A stretch of DNA of 64,000 nucleotides from contig NZ_JADCKQ010000011.1 in the NCBI RefSeq assembly GCF_016123485.1, forward strand, positions 62,001 through 126,000, in the 5' to 3' direction. A program made the position numbers and the translations under genes. This DNA comes from Halocynthiibacter styelae (GTDB lineage: Bacteria > Pseudomonadota > Alphaproteobacteria > Rhodobacterales > Rhodobacteraceae). Below the pieces are notes generated by a model. It was not told the origin of the DNA. It was given only the letters and a program-made list of their open reading frames with translations, and did not search any database. The number at the start of each line of letters is the position of its first letter. Position 1 is the stretch's first letter. This document shows positions 38,487-46,307 of the stretch, in pieces.

Positions 38487-38573
38487 GCCCAGATGGCGGA
38501 ATTGGTAGACGCGCTAGCTTCAGGTGCTAGTGTCCGTATGGACGTGGAGGTTCGAGTCCTCTTCTGGGCACCA
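38487..38573 (+). tRNA. tRNA-Leu(CAG)
   Basis: 87 nt including encoded CCA. The acceptor stem is GCCCAGA/TCTGGGC, D-arm GGCGGAATTGGTAGACGCGC, anticodon stem CTAGC-TTCAGGT-GCTAG with anticodon CAG, a long class II variable arm, and TTCGAGTC T-loop. Its 3' end is the integration site of the element that follows. Confidence 0.97.
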
Positions 38574-38577
38574 ATTT
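38560..38577 (+). repeat. Left attachment repeat (attL) at tRNA-Leu 3' end
   Basis: TCTTCTGGGCACCAATTT overlaps the acceptor stem and CCA of tRNA-Leu and is repeated at 45037-45054 with one base different (C/T at the fifth position). The tRNA stays complete at this side. Confidence 0.8.
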
Positions 38578-38794
38578 TCAGATAAAATTTGTTGAAAATC
38601 AATCACCTACCTTGTGTGATGATTTCCCATTCCCCACATGTTCCCCAATTTTTCATGAATAGCATGGAACAAAATTCAGTTTAGAAAAGCTGATTTTAAA
38701 CCACCCGCTTTCGCGCACGAATATATCTACGCTCGAAAGCAGGGAGCTCCACCTTTCCTTAATAAAGGAAATAGCGCAGTAGCCGCCAAGGTAC

Positions 38795-39955
38795 CTACAG
38801 CCCAAAGTCAAATAATCGAGAAGAATATCTTTCCCTCAAACAATCCACACTAGATCCACACTCATCTCGGCGAGACAGCCAACTTCGTTGAGCAGTAATT
38901 AAGTCTTGGCGGACAACACCAGTACTGGCATTCCTCAACTGAACATAGACCCGGCTCAAAACTCGGTCATAAGGCCATAATTCAGGAGAACCACAGAGGG
39001 TTAATTCGGTCACACTTTCTGCCTTACCGCAATCAAAGCTAGGACCGACCAGTCCCGTACTCAATGAGTTCGCCCTCAACCTCTGCTCCGCTGCCAAACA
39101 CCAACGAACAAGACTCTCCGTCTCTCTATCCGCATTGGAAGCATCCATATATCCCCCCAAAAGATTTACGAAAACTTCCTCTCCAAATAGATTGTGTCCA
39201 CGTGACAGGAGCCTACGTGCCTCATTGGTCCAAAAAACCTCGCCAACATCAAACAATTCTGAGCAATGATTCGCCAAACCAACATACCCAACAACTTGGC
39301 GAGTTATTCTGTGAGGTGAAGGCCTTTCGGAAGGTGCAATCACACGCTCACCATTATCGACGTAAACGTCTATGTCCAAAAGTTGGGCGACAAAGGGAGT
39401 AATGGGCAACAGCGGCTCATCAGGCCGTGCAATCGTAAAATATTCAACAACCTGAGTATTTAGACCTAGTTCATTTAGGTATGCACCAATTCTGGCATTT
39501 GCCACACCCGATTCACGAATATTGTGCCCCCCGTCTTGCTCAGCCCCAATCTGGTATGCTGCATGGACACTAATATCTGCCAGTTGAGACATATACCGCT
39601 GAGAGCCAGAAATCCACATTACCGCGCAAATAGAGTGACAGCCCTCCCCTTCACCAACAACTGTTGCAAACCCTCTCAAAGCAATATCTGCAGCTATTGA
39701 AAGGCCCTCAGCAACGCTCCCTCCTTCAGACTCCAACAAAATCACCGCATTCGGAACTTCCCTAGACATCCTAAAGAAAGCACTCGCGTCTCCCTCAATA
39801 ATTGGTCCTTTAACGAAAATAAATGTTCGCCCTCCCTCACTGTAGCTCTCGAATGTCGCAGCCACTGAAGAAGATGAACATAAGATGCAAGTTAAACACC
39901 CTACTACCAGCATAAGATGGAGCCTGCTGAATAGCTCAGATAGTTTCAAATACAT
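38795..39955 (-). CDS. Exported ClpP-like domain fused to an LprI-like domain
   Basis: 386 residues. A signal peptide (about 1-33) precedes a ClpP/crotonase-fold domain (about 40-190): GPIIEGDASAFFRM, AVILLESEGGSVAEGLSIAADIA, GCHSICAVMWISGSQRY, DISVHAAYQ. The serine in CHSIC (about 108) and His131 could be a catalytic pair. The C-terminal 80 residues (PSFDCGKAESVTELTLCGSPELW, LITAQRSWLSRRDECGSSVDCLRERY) have the Cys pattern of the lysozyme-inhibitor LprI (DUF1311) family. The combination suggests a periplasmic protein that interacts with proteins or cell-wall enzymes. It is the cargo gene at the element's left end. Function unknown. Confidence 0.68.
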   Translation of the reverse strand: MYLKLSELFSRLHLMLVVGCLTCILCSSSSVAATFESYSEGGRTFIFVKGPIIEGDASAFFRMSREVPNAVILLESEGGSVAEGLSIAADIALRGFATVVGEGEGCHSICAVMWISGSQRYMSQLADISVHAAYQIGAEQDGGHNIRESGVANARIGAYLNELGLNTQVVEYFTIARPDEPLLPITPFVAQLLDIDVYVDNGERVIAPSERPSPHRITRQVVGYVGLANHCSELFDVGEVFWTNEARRLLSRGHNLFGEEVFVNLLGGYMDASNADRETESLVRWCLAAEQRLRANSLSTGLVGPSFDCGKAESVTELTLCGSPELWPYDRVLSRVYVQLRNASTGVVRQDLITAQRSWLSRRDECGSSVDCLRERYSSRLFDFGL

Positions 39956-40071
39956 AAATCAACCTATCTTCTATGAGTTTTGAGTTTTCATCGCAAAATG
40001 CGAACAGCAATAATATGGACCTTAAACACCTGCCCCGTTGTTCTCGCAATATTATTTAACATGACAGCACT

Positions 40072-40132
40072 GCGTTTCTCGCGTTTTCAGCGTTTTCACT
40101 GCCCAACAAAGCGCAGGAAACGCAGAAAACGC
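40072..40132. repeat. GCGTTTTC repeats and hairpin inside the element
   Basis: Three 9-bp direct copies, GCGTTTCTC, GCGTTTTCA and GCGTTTTCA (40072-40098), are followed by two inverted copies, GGAAACGC and AGAAAACGC (40116-40132). The outer 17 bases on each side pair with two mismatches. The block lies 14 bp beyond the DUF3987 gene. It could be an iteron-like replication site or a transcription end; there is no U tract. Confidence 0.5.
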
Positions 40133-40145
40133 AACGTGCCACGCG

Positions 40146-41636
40146 CTATTCCCTTATAATTCGATAAGCAAGTTTTCTGGATTTTCCATTGACCACCACC
40201 CCGACAGGTAGCGGCACAACCCAACCGTAACTTTCCAGTATTTTCAAGGCTTCTTTAATCTTATGCGTTTCTCGCAATGCGTTAGGGCCACGATTCAAAA
40301 TCTGGCTCGGCAGAACAATATCTTCAGCCCAACTATTCAGAAGCCAACGCCGCAATGTTTCAGCCCGGTCTATTTTTTCAGATACAACAGCAGCATTTGC
40401 GAGACGCACAACCTCTGAAAGATAGAAGCGCGCCAATGTAATCGCATCAGCCATAACGGCAACGGATACGGTATTGGCTTCAGTGCTTGCCCATAAGGTC
40501 TGCACAGCGGCAATACGTGCGGCCTGTTCGGCGCTCTTGCTCGCGTAGGGCGTAACATGGCAAAACTTATCACCGGGGCGCTGGGCGCGCTCTGTTTCCT
40601 GATAGTATTCCCACAGCAAGCCCTTTGCACTTTCTGACATCTTCAGGATAGCGGGTTCCAATTGGTTGCGCGTCCCTTCACGCAAAGGCATCTGCGCGCC
40701 CAAATACCCACTTAGCTTTGCCGAAAAGCGGGCAAGCACAGCGTCACTTTCGGGATTATATCCGACCCTGGTTCGCCGCCCAATATTGCTTTCTGGTTCA
40801 CAAATTAGAAAGCGCGCAAGAAACCCTTGCCCATTTGCGATAGGGTCTGCCAGCAAGGGGCGCACGGCAACAGGTTGCGCCATCATATGAGATGCAAGCC
40901 GCCTACCTCTGAGGGTAGAAGCACCATCACCCGCCCGCGTTCGGTTTATCGGCGTTCCATCCCAAAGCCCCGAAAGCCCAGCGCAGGTTTTAAGTCTGTT
41001 TTCACCATTCATTGCGTGGCCACCAAAGAACCCCCCGCCTTCATCCGTAAATAGACCAAGTGAAGGGTGGCCCAGCGCGTACAGCTTTACCAATCCTTCA
41101 AATGTTGGATCCGTTGCTGTGCGGTTAGGCGAAAGCGGAAGCTCAGGACGGCGCATCATTGCCTTCAAATCTGCACGCGCTTCAACTGCTTTCCCGCCTG
41201 CGCCACTGGCAGCCCTGATAAGTTTGGTTTCTTGTGCTTCATACAGTTTGATTTCCCGTTCAGCATCTGCAAGCGTGCAAGCATAATCCACGGCACGCTG
41301 GTCTTCAAAATCTCGCAACCCCGCCATAAGCAATTTATCACACCCCGTTTTGCGTTCACCAGATCGGGCAATCGTCAGGCAAAACAGAGACGAAGGGGCC
41401 GTACCACCAAGGGTCTCAACATCGGCAAAACCCTGAACCGCCAGAGAGGCAATAGAAAGGGCGCTCTGGGCTGCTATCGCAACAGGTGCTTGCGTTTTAT
41501 CCTCTACGGCCTCAACAGCCTCTCTAAGCACGCCCAGCGCCTCAACGGGGTAATCTTCCCCCTTTGGTATGTCGCGAACAAGGGGTTGCGGGCCTTCAAC
41601 TTGCACCTCTTGCAGATGGTTAGGTTCAGCATTCAT
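40146..41636 (-). CDS. DUF3987 replication-associated protein
   Basis: 496 residues from the ATG at 41636, which overlaps the primase stop (ATGA). Family features are the QAPVAIAAQSALSIASLAVQG N-terminal helix, a degenerate P-loop LTIARSGERKTGCDKLL (about residue 90), TDEGGGFFGGHAMNGEN, LSGLWDGTPINRTRAGDG, RLASHMMAQPVAVRPLLADPIANGQGFLARFLICEP, as in helicase-like replication proteins of phages, satellites and integrative elements. A C-terminal winged-helix-like region (LLNSWAEDIVLPSQILNRGPN) may bind DNA. With the adjacent primase it probably initiates element replication (inference). Confidence 0.83.
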   Translation of the reverse strand: MNAEPNHLQEVQVEGPQPLVRDIPKGEDYPVEALGVLREAVEAVEDKTQAPVAIAAQSALSIASLAVQGFADVETLGGTAPSSLFCLTIARSGERKTGCDKLLMAGLRDFEDQRAVDYACTLADAEREIKLYEAQETKLIRAASGAGGKAVEARADLKAMMRRPELPLSPNRTATDPTFEGLVKLYALGHPSLGLFTDEGGGFFGGHAMNGENRLKTCAGLSGLWDGTPINRTRAGDGASTLRGRRLASHMMAQPVAVRPLLADPIANGQGFLARFLICEPESNIGRRTRVGYNPESDAVLARFSAKLSGYLGAQMPLREGTRNQLEPAILKMSESAKGLLWEYYQETERAQRPGDKFCHVTPYASKSAEQAARIAAVQTLWASTEANTVSVAVMADAITLARFYLSEVVRLANAAVVSEKIDRAETLRRWLLNSWAEDIVLPSQILNRGPNALRETHKIKEALKILESYGWVVPLPVGVVVNGKSRKLAYRIIRE

Positions 41637-42502
41637 TGCGCACCACCTCTCAGCATCAGAACGTCGTTCCAATCCTTGCCGCAAGGCGCTGGCAAAATGC
41701 TGACTTCCCAACCCAAGGCCATTGCGCGCCTCATCAATACCTGCCCTGCATTCCCGCCAGCGGGGTCGCCATCCGTCGCAATGACAAGCTTGCGGAAACC
41801 TTGGGGTAATCTAAGGGATTTCATTCCTGATGTGGAAAGGCACGACCACACCACAGAGGAGCCAGAAAGCATCCCTGACATAAGCGACAACCCTGTTTCT
41901 ATGCCCTCACACACGACCAACTTGTCACGACCATCAGACAAGCGCACAGCACCGCCAGCGCACGATCCCAACATCATTTTAGCACTGCAAACAAGGCGAC
42001 CACCCTGACCATTCAGAAAGGTTCTGTGAAGACCCCCAACAGGCTGCACATTTGCAACCATTGCCGGAAGATGCTGGGCGCTGGGCGCATGGAACAGATT
42101 CGGCATGAAACGCAGGCTCGATGGCAGGTCGCAAGTTATGCCTCTATTGCGTAGATAAGACTCTGCAAGCGTGCCTTTTATTGGCCTCGCATTTCGCCAG
42201 ATTGCCCTTGCCCGCTTCACATTATCAGACGCCGTAAAAGAAGGCGCACCCACTTCGCACCACCGGGGTTTCAGGTTCTCGCAGGTTTCAGGTTCTGAAA
42301 ACTGAAGAACATCCAACAGATCGGTAAATTCACAGCCGGATTTAAAGCAATGCAGCAAGAGCTTGCCTTCCTTGATATTAAAGCTAAGGGCATTTTGATC
42401 GGGGCGCTGTTCTGGCTGACAGATCGGACAGGGGGCTTGCCCCTGACCGTTCTTCCAATATCCGCCCAGCGCACGCACGACTGAAGATATATCGGACATC
42501 AT
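41633..42502 (-). CDS. CHC2/Toprim primase-like protein
   Basis: 289 residues from the ATG at 42502, overlapping the upstream stop. An N-terminal zinc ribbon (APCPICQPEQRPDQNALSFNI...LLHCFKSGCEFTDLL, CPxC...HC...C) is followed by a helical linker and a Toprim domain: KLVVCEGIETGLSLMSG (Glu) and LVIATDGDPAGGNAGQVLMRRA (DxD). This matches element primases such as P4-alpha-like and phage DnaG-type proteins. GGAGG lies about 10 bp before the start. It is coupled to the DUF3987 gene and likely primes replication of the element. Confidence 0.85.
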   Translation of the reverse strand: MMSDISSVVRALGGYWKNGQGQAPCPICQPEQRPDQNALSFNIKEGKLLLHCFKSGCEFTDLLDVLQFSEPETCENLKPRWCEVGAPSFTASDNVKRARAIWRNARPIKGTLAESYLRNRGITCDLPSSLRFMPNLFHAPSAQHLPAMVANVQPVGGLHRTFLNGQGGRLVCSAKMMLGSCAGGAVRLSDGRDKLVVCEGIETGLSLMSGMLSGSSVVWSCLSTSGMKSLRLPQGFRKLVIATDGDPAGGNAGQVLMRRAMALGWEVSILPAPCGKDWNDVLMLRGGAQ

Positions 42503-42792
42503 TTGGCATCCTCCTTCAGCGATTTGGCAGAAGGGGGAAAGTTCAGGTCGCACAGGCGCGTTCCCGGCTTCAGCCAGTAATACCGAATTTTGTCCTTTCC
42601 CCGGTATTCGCGCTCAATTGGCCAATCGTATTGATTTGCCAGCACCTCGATTATTGCCGCAAGCCGCCAGCAATCAACGTGCCTGATCGTCGTTCTGTGT
42701 GACAGCACTTCGCCAGAAAGCAGAGCGCTACAGACATAAAAGCGCTGCGTTCGGTCCGCAAACCAACGCGTATCGTTTGACTTATCAGTCAT
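42499..42792 (-). CDS. Small element protein, possible winged-helix
   Basis: 97 residues (MTDKSNDTRWFADRTQRFYV ... LANQYDWPIEREYRGKDKIRYYWLKPGTR). The HRTTIRHVDCWRLAAIIEVLANQYDWPIEREYR segment looks like a short wHTH-type helical domain, as in small phage-element regulators, but I cannot name a family. It overlaps the primase by 4 bp and has GAGGATATC-type ribosome site sequence upstream. A role in regulation or replication of the element is plausible. Confidence 0.65.
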   Translation of the reverse strand: MTDKSNDTRWFADRTQRFYVCSALLSGEVLSHRTTIRHVDCWRLAAIIEVLANQYDWPIEREYRGKDKIRYYWLKPGTRLCDLNFPPSAKSLKEDAK

Positions 42793-42891
42793 AGAGATAT
42801 CCTCTCATAATGACCGCGACCCGGATAAAGGCACAGTTTTCCCGTTCACGCCCCGCAAGGCGTGTTACTTTATCCGGTACGGCTGATTTCA

Positions 42892-43068
42892 TTATTCGGG
42901 CGCGTTGCCCGTGATCCACTGGTCAATCGCAGTTACTTCCAGAAGCACTGCGCCCCCCCTTTTTATTGGGGAGAGTTCACCCGCTTCAAAAGCGCGGTAG
43001 AATGTCGATCGAGAGAGGGAATAAATCTCAACGGCTCGGTTAATCCGAATATACTTCGGTGTCTTCAA
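42892..43068 (-). CDS. AlpA-like excisionase / DNA-binding protein
   Basis: 58 residues, starting at TTG 43068 with AGGAG 8 bp before it. The sequence KYIRINRAVEIYSLSRSTFY then RAFEAGELSPIKRGGAVLLEV and AIDQWITG is a MerR-like helix-turn-helix of the AlpA/Xis excisionase family. It lies between integrase and replication genes, the usual place for the switch to excision. It is too short for usual ORF cut-offs. Confidence in the function is good, in the exact start moderate. Confidence 0.75.
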   Translation of the reverse strand: MKTPKYIRINRAVEIYSLSRSTFYRAFEAGELSPIKRGGAVLLEVTAIDQWITGNAPE

Positions 43069-43605
43069 TGGTCTGACTCCTGTCAGTTACGCCATCTCAG
43101 AAATTCCAAACCGGGGTTGATATGTCTCACCAAACATGAACATCATGTGAGCAAGAAAGACTCAAACCGGAAGGTAACTTCCTTTGGCTTTTTCGTATTT
43201 GCCCCCCATTTGGCGAAAGTTGTTCAGGCCTAGCCTAGGGGGGGGCACTCTTAAGTGTAATGAAACACTATGCCACAGCATAAACAAACCGCCCGCTCTC
43301 GCAAGGGCACGGGCCGTTTTGTTTATTGGCGCTCGGTGATTTTGCGGCCCAAATGTGGACCGCATCTAAATATTTGTTAACACATCCCAACCCGTTGTTT
43401 GCATGTAATAAATACATAACATATTCGTATCTCATGCACATACGCGGCACAGGTGGATATTGAAATCATTAGGTTATTTTTCCCGGAGAGAGAATGCCAC
43501 AATGCGCGCCAATGTTCACGATTTTCCCCATTCCAATGTATCCATTTTGTGGTCCAAAAAAAAATTCATTTTTCTTGCAATCCATGCCGCTGAAACGACA
43601 AAATC
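43069..43605. other. Intergenic control region of the element
   Basis: 537 bp with no convincing gene between alpA and integrase. It contains a CCTAGCCTAGG palindrome next to a run of G at about 43230-43247 and the terminator at 43280-43326. It may hold promoters for alpA and replication genes; no clear repeats were seen. Confidence 0.5.
43280..43326 (-). terminator. Terminator after the integrase gene
   Basis: ATAAACAAACCGCCCG (43280-43295) pairs with CGGGCCGTTTTGTTTAT (43310-43326) with a small mismatch, and an inner CCCGCTCTCGCAAGGGCACGGG-type stem. On the minus strand it follows the integrase by about 280 bp and ends in T-rich sequence. Confidence 0.6.
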
Positions 43606-44880
43606 TCAGCCGTTTCGCCGAAACGGTGACAAGTGAATTACATCCGACGATTCGTCCTCACCCTGAATGATTCGCCCCCATGCGCGCAACAGTTCCAATC
43701 TCTGATCCAGAAAATCACTTCGGCTATAGCTGCGCTCAACAATGCTACCGATGGAATGCGCCAGGGCCGTTTCAGCCACCGCGTAAGAATTAGGATAGAC
43801 CTCAGAAACCCACGACCGGAAACAGGCACGCACGCCATGGGGTCGATAAGGTTCCGACCACTTCCAGCGTTTTTCACATTCACGCATGATGTTCTCTAGG
43901 GCCTGGTCACTGATAACCGGAACGCGCTTTCCACTGGCTGGCTCACCATCACGTTTAGATGAAAACAAATAACCGCCCCGACAATCGTCCACAGATCGCG
44001 ATACAAGGGCTTTCATTTCATCCGTAAGCGGCACCCTGAAATCATCCGTTTTACCTTCCTTGCCCTTCATCTTTTCACCGGGCACAGTCCACACATCACC
44101 TTCAAATTCGCTTATATGGGCCATACGCACGGGTTTCAGGCGCACACCCCCACCAAGTAAGAGGTAGAGCATCAGGGCGCGCTGCACGGTGTTCTCAGGG
44201 TCCAGAGACTGATACAGTCTCGCGGCCTCTGCCACTGGCAGCGCCGGGTGCGGCACAGGTTTGTGAGTTACAGCCCCCAAGCGCACCTTTGCATTCGGGA
44301 TGGCATTCAGATCGACAGACAGCCCGCTTGCCGCTGCGTACTTCATAATCGTTGAAAGGCGGTTCAGGGCTTTCTTTGCTGTTGGGTGCTTGCTGTGCCA
44401 GATCGGGGATAAAGCCTTGTGAATATCCGCCTGTGAGATTGCCTCAACATCCATATGGCCCAGCGCTGGTAAGATATAAAGCTTCACAGGGCTTTCCCAG
44501 CGCCCGGCCTGCCCGCCATCCTTTAGCGTAGCTTTTATAGATTCAAACGCTTCCGGCGCGATATCTGCGAGTGTTTTGGTATTGAGTTTGCTTTGTTGCT
44601 CACGTTCCAGGCGCTCAATTTCATCATGAGGCTTGCCGCCTGTCGCTTTCATCCATGCAGCCCAGCGGTCACGTGCTGCACGCGCATCTTTCAAGCTAAC
44701 CGCCTCCACAGACCCCAACCCCAAATCCCAACGCTTTTTTAGATATGTATAACGGTAAACCCACGACCCTCTGGCACGGCCATCGTCCCCCAACCCTTTT
44801 GAGTAAAGATAAAGCCCCCCACCATCGGAATACTTTTGTTCGGTGGCATTCTTTAAAATGTTCGGTGGCAACTTGCCCAT
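43606..44880 (-). CDS. int: P4-type tyrosine integrase
   Basis: 424 residues from the ATG at 44880 (GGGGA 6 bp upstream; an in-frame ATG at 44904 is an alternative). The N-terminal DUF4102 segment (KLPPNILKNATEQKYSDGGGLYL), SAM-like core-binding domain (LADIAPEAFESIKATLKDGG) and catalytic domain with LLLGGGVRLKPVR, RPHGVRACFRSWVSEVYPN, LAHSIGSIVERSYSRSD (nucleophile Tyr in RSYSR) are present. Such enzymes insert at tRNA 3' ends, in agreement with the repeat at tRNA-Leu. The gene reads away from the right repeat at 45037. Confidence 0.95.
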   Translation of the reverse strand: MGKLPPNILKNATEQKYSDGGGLYLYSKGLGDDGRARGSWVYRYTYLKKRWDLGLGSVEAVSLKDARAARDRWAAWMKATGGKPHDEIERLEREQQSKLNTKTLADIAPEAFESIKATLKDGGQAGRWESPVKLYILPALGHMDVEAISQADIHKALSPIWHSKHPTAKKALNRLSTIMKYAAASGLSVDLNAIPNAKVRLGAVTHKPVPHPALPVAEAARLYQSLDPENTVQRALMLYLLLGGGVRLKPVRMAHISEFEGDVWTVPGEKMKGKEGKTDDFRVPLTDEMKALVSRSVDDCRGGYLFSSKRDGEPASGKRVPVISDQALENIMRECEKRWKWSEPYRPHGVRACFRSWVSEVYPNSYAVAETALAHSIGSIVERSYSRSDFLDQRLELLRAWGRIIQGEDESSDVIHLSPFRRNG

Positions 44881-45036
44881 ATACATTCCCCATATATTCC
44901 CCACGAAGCATTGCTATACAGCGAAGCAGCATGACACAAGGAGAAACAATAATTGTACCAATAATCCTTATTTTGAAGGGGATCCTCAAACAGTATGGAT
45001 TGAGGTGAAATACTAGGGAATACATACTTCGGTGCA

Positions 45037-45054
45037 TCTTTTGGGCACCAATTT
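45037..45054 (+). repeat. Right attachment repeat (attR)
   Basis: TCTTTTGGGCACCAATTT, the one-mismatch copy of the tRNA-Leu 3' end at 38560-38577. The stretch before it lacks tRNA structure, so this is the duplicated half made on integration. Confidence 0.8.
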
Positions 45055-45190
45055 ACCAAAAAAATGTAGATCGCGATTATGCCAACTGGCACTTTTCGCA
45101 CGCACTTTGCGATCCAGCTTTATCCCTGCATAAGTCCAGTTCCCCACAACTTCTTGCACATCGTCCCTGCAGTGGCTAAACATCCTCTTA

Positions 45191-45318
45191 CCTCGGGGGG
45201 CCAATATGGCTGAGATGCGCAAGCGGACCCGTAGAACCTGAACCGGTTAAGACCGGCGGAGGGAAGGTTGAGACAACGCTCATCCAGACATCCGCCCGTC
45301 GGCAATGAAAAGGATGAG
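45191..45318 (+). promoter_or_regulatory. TPP riboswitch of thiBPQ
   Basis: The THI-box is legible: CTCGGGGGGCC, GGCTGAGA, ACCCGTAGAACCTGA, and CCGG...CCGGCGGAGGGAA to about 45265. Downstream, CTCATCC (45279-45285) is complementary to GGATGAG (45312-45318), which contains the ribosome site just before the thiB ATG at 45321. Thiamine pyrophosphate binding would therefore hide the ribosome site. Confidence 0.92.
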
Positions 45319-45320
45319 AT

Positions 45321-46307
45321 ATGAAATATCTTACACTCGCCGCGGGACTTTGTGCAGCTACAGCAGCAAGCGCAGAGACACCCGTTCTGAACGTCTACAC
45401 CTATGACAGCTTCACGTCTGACTGGGGCCCCGGCCCCGCGATTGAGGCCGCCTTCGAAGACATCTGCAACTGCGACCTGCAATTTTCAGCCGTTGGGGAT
45501 GGTGCCGCCCTGATCGCGCGCCTGAACCTGGAAGGCGATCATTCTGAAGCAGACGTTGTACTGGGCATCGACACAAACCTGGCGGATCAGGCCCTGGCCG
45601 ATCAGTTCTTTGTGCCGCATACGCTGGAAAACCCTACGCTGACTCTGCCGATAGAATGGGACAACGCGACCTACGTGCCATATGACTGGGGCTATTTCGC
45701 CTTTATCTATGACAACACCAAAACCGACTCTGTTCCTGCGAATTTCCGTGATCTGGCCGCGTCAGATCTGAAAATCGTGATCCAGGATCCGCGCTCTTCC
45801 ACCCCCGGCCTTGGCCTGATGATGTGGGTCAAAGCCGCATATGGCGACGAAGCACCCGCAATCTGGGCGGACCTGTCCGACAACATCGTGACCGTAACCA
45901 AAGGCTGGTCCGAATCCTACGGCATGTTCCTTGAAGGCGAAGCTGACATGGCCCTGTCTTACACAACATCCCCGGCCTACCATCTGATCGCGGAAGACGA
46001 TGCGTCCAAATCCGCAGTCGCCTTTGACGAAGGTCACTATATGCAGATCGAAGTCGCAGCCGTGACCAAATCCGCAGATCAGCCCGAACTGGCGCAACAG
46101 TTCCTGGAATTCATGATTTCAGACGCGGCGCAAACCATCCTGCCAACCACCAACTGGATGTACCCGGCCGCAACCCCGACCGCCGGCCTGCCGGAAGGTT
46201 TCGAAACCCTGACCGTCCCTGAAAAATCCCTGCTGATCCCGGCAGAAGACGCAGGTAGCGTGCGCGAAGCCGCGCTGACAGAGTGGCTCGACGCGCTGTC
46301 TCAATAA
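45321..46307 (+). CDS. thiB: Thiamine ABC transporter substrate-binding protein
   Basis: 328 residues with signal peptide (MKYLTLAAGLCAATAASAE). Family features: VLNVYTYDSFTSDWGPGPAIEAAFE, ADVVLGIDTNL, YVPYDWGYFAFIYD, PRSSTPGLGLMMWVKAAYG, KGWSESYGMFLEGEADMALSYTTSPAYH, NWMYPAATP. It binds thiamine and phosphates in the periplasm. It heads an operon under a TPP riboswitch; thiP overlaps its end by 25 bp. Confidence 0.95.
   Translation: MKYLTLAAGLCAATAASAETPVLNVYTYDSFTSDWGPGPAIEAAFEDICNCDLQFSAVGDGAALIARLNLEGDHSEADVVLGIDTNLADQALADQFFVPHTLENPTLTLPIEWDNATYVPYDWGYFAFIYDNTKTDSVPANFRDLAASDLKIVIQDPRSSTPGLGLMMWVKAAYGDEAPAIWADLSDNIVTVTKGWSESYGMFLEGEADMALSYTTSPAYHLIAEDDASKSAVAFDEGHYMQIEVAAVTKSADQPELAQQFLEFMISDAAQTILPTTNWMYPAATPTAGLPEGFETLTVPEKSLLIPAEDAGSVREAALTEWLDALSQ

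Larger units (their letters stand above)
38560..45054. mobile_element. Integrative element in tRNA-Leu(CAG), about 6.5 kb
   Basis: Bounded by an 18-bp direct repeat with one mismatch: TCTTC-TGGGCACCAATTT at the tRNA 3' end and TCTTT-TGGGCACCAATTT at 45037-45054. Contents on the minus strand: P4-type integrase, AlpA-like excisionase, small unknown, Toprim primase, DUF3987 protein, repeats and a ClpP/LprI cargo gene. Composition is more AT-rich at both edges. There are no capsid, portal, terminase, conjugation or toxin genes, so it resembles a satellite or integrative replicon rather than a prophage. Right of it the thi operon resumes. Confidence 0.82.
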
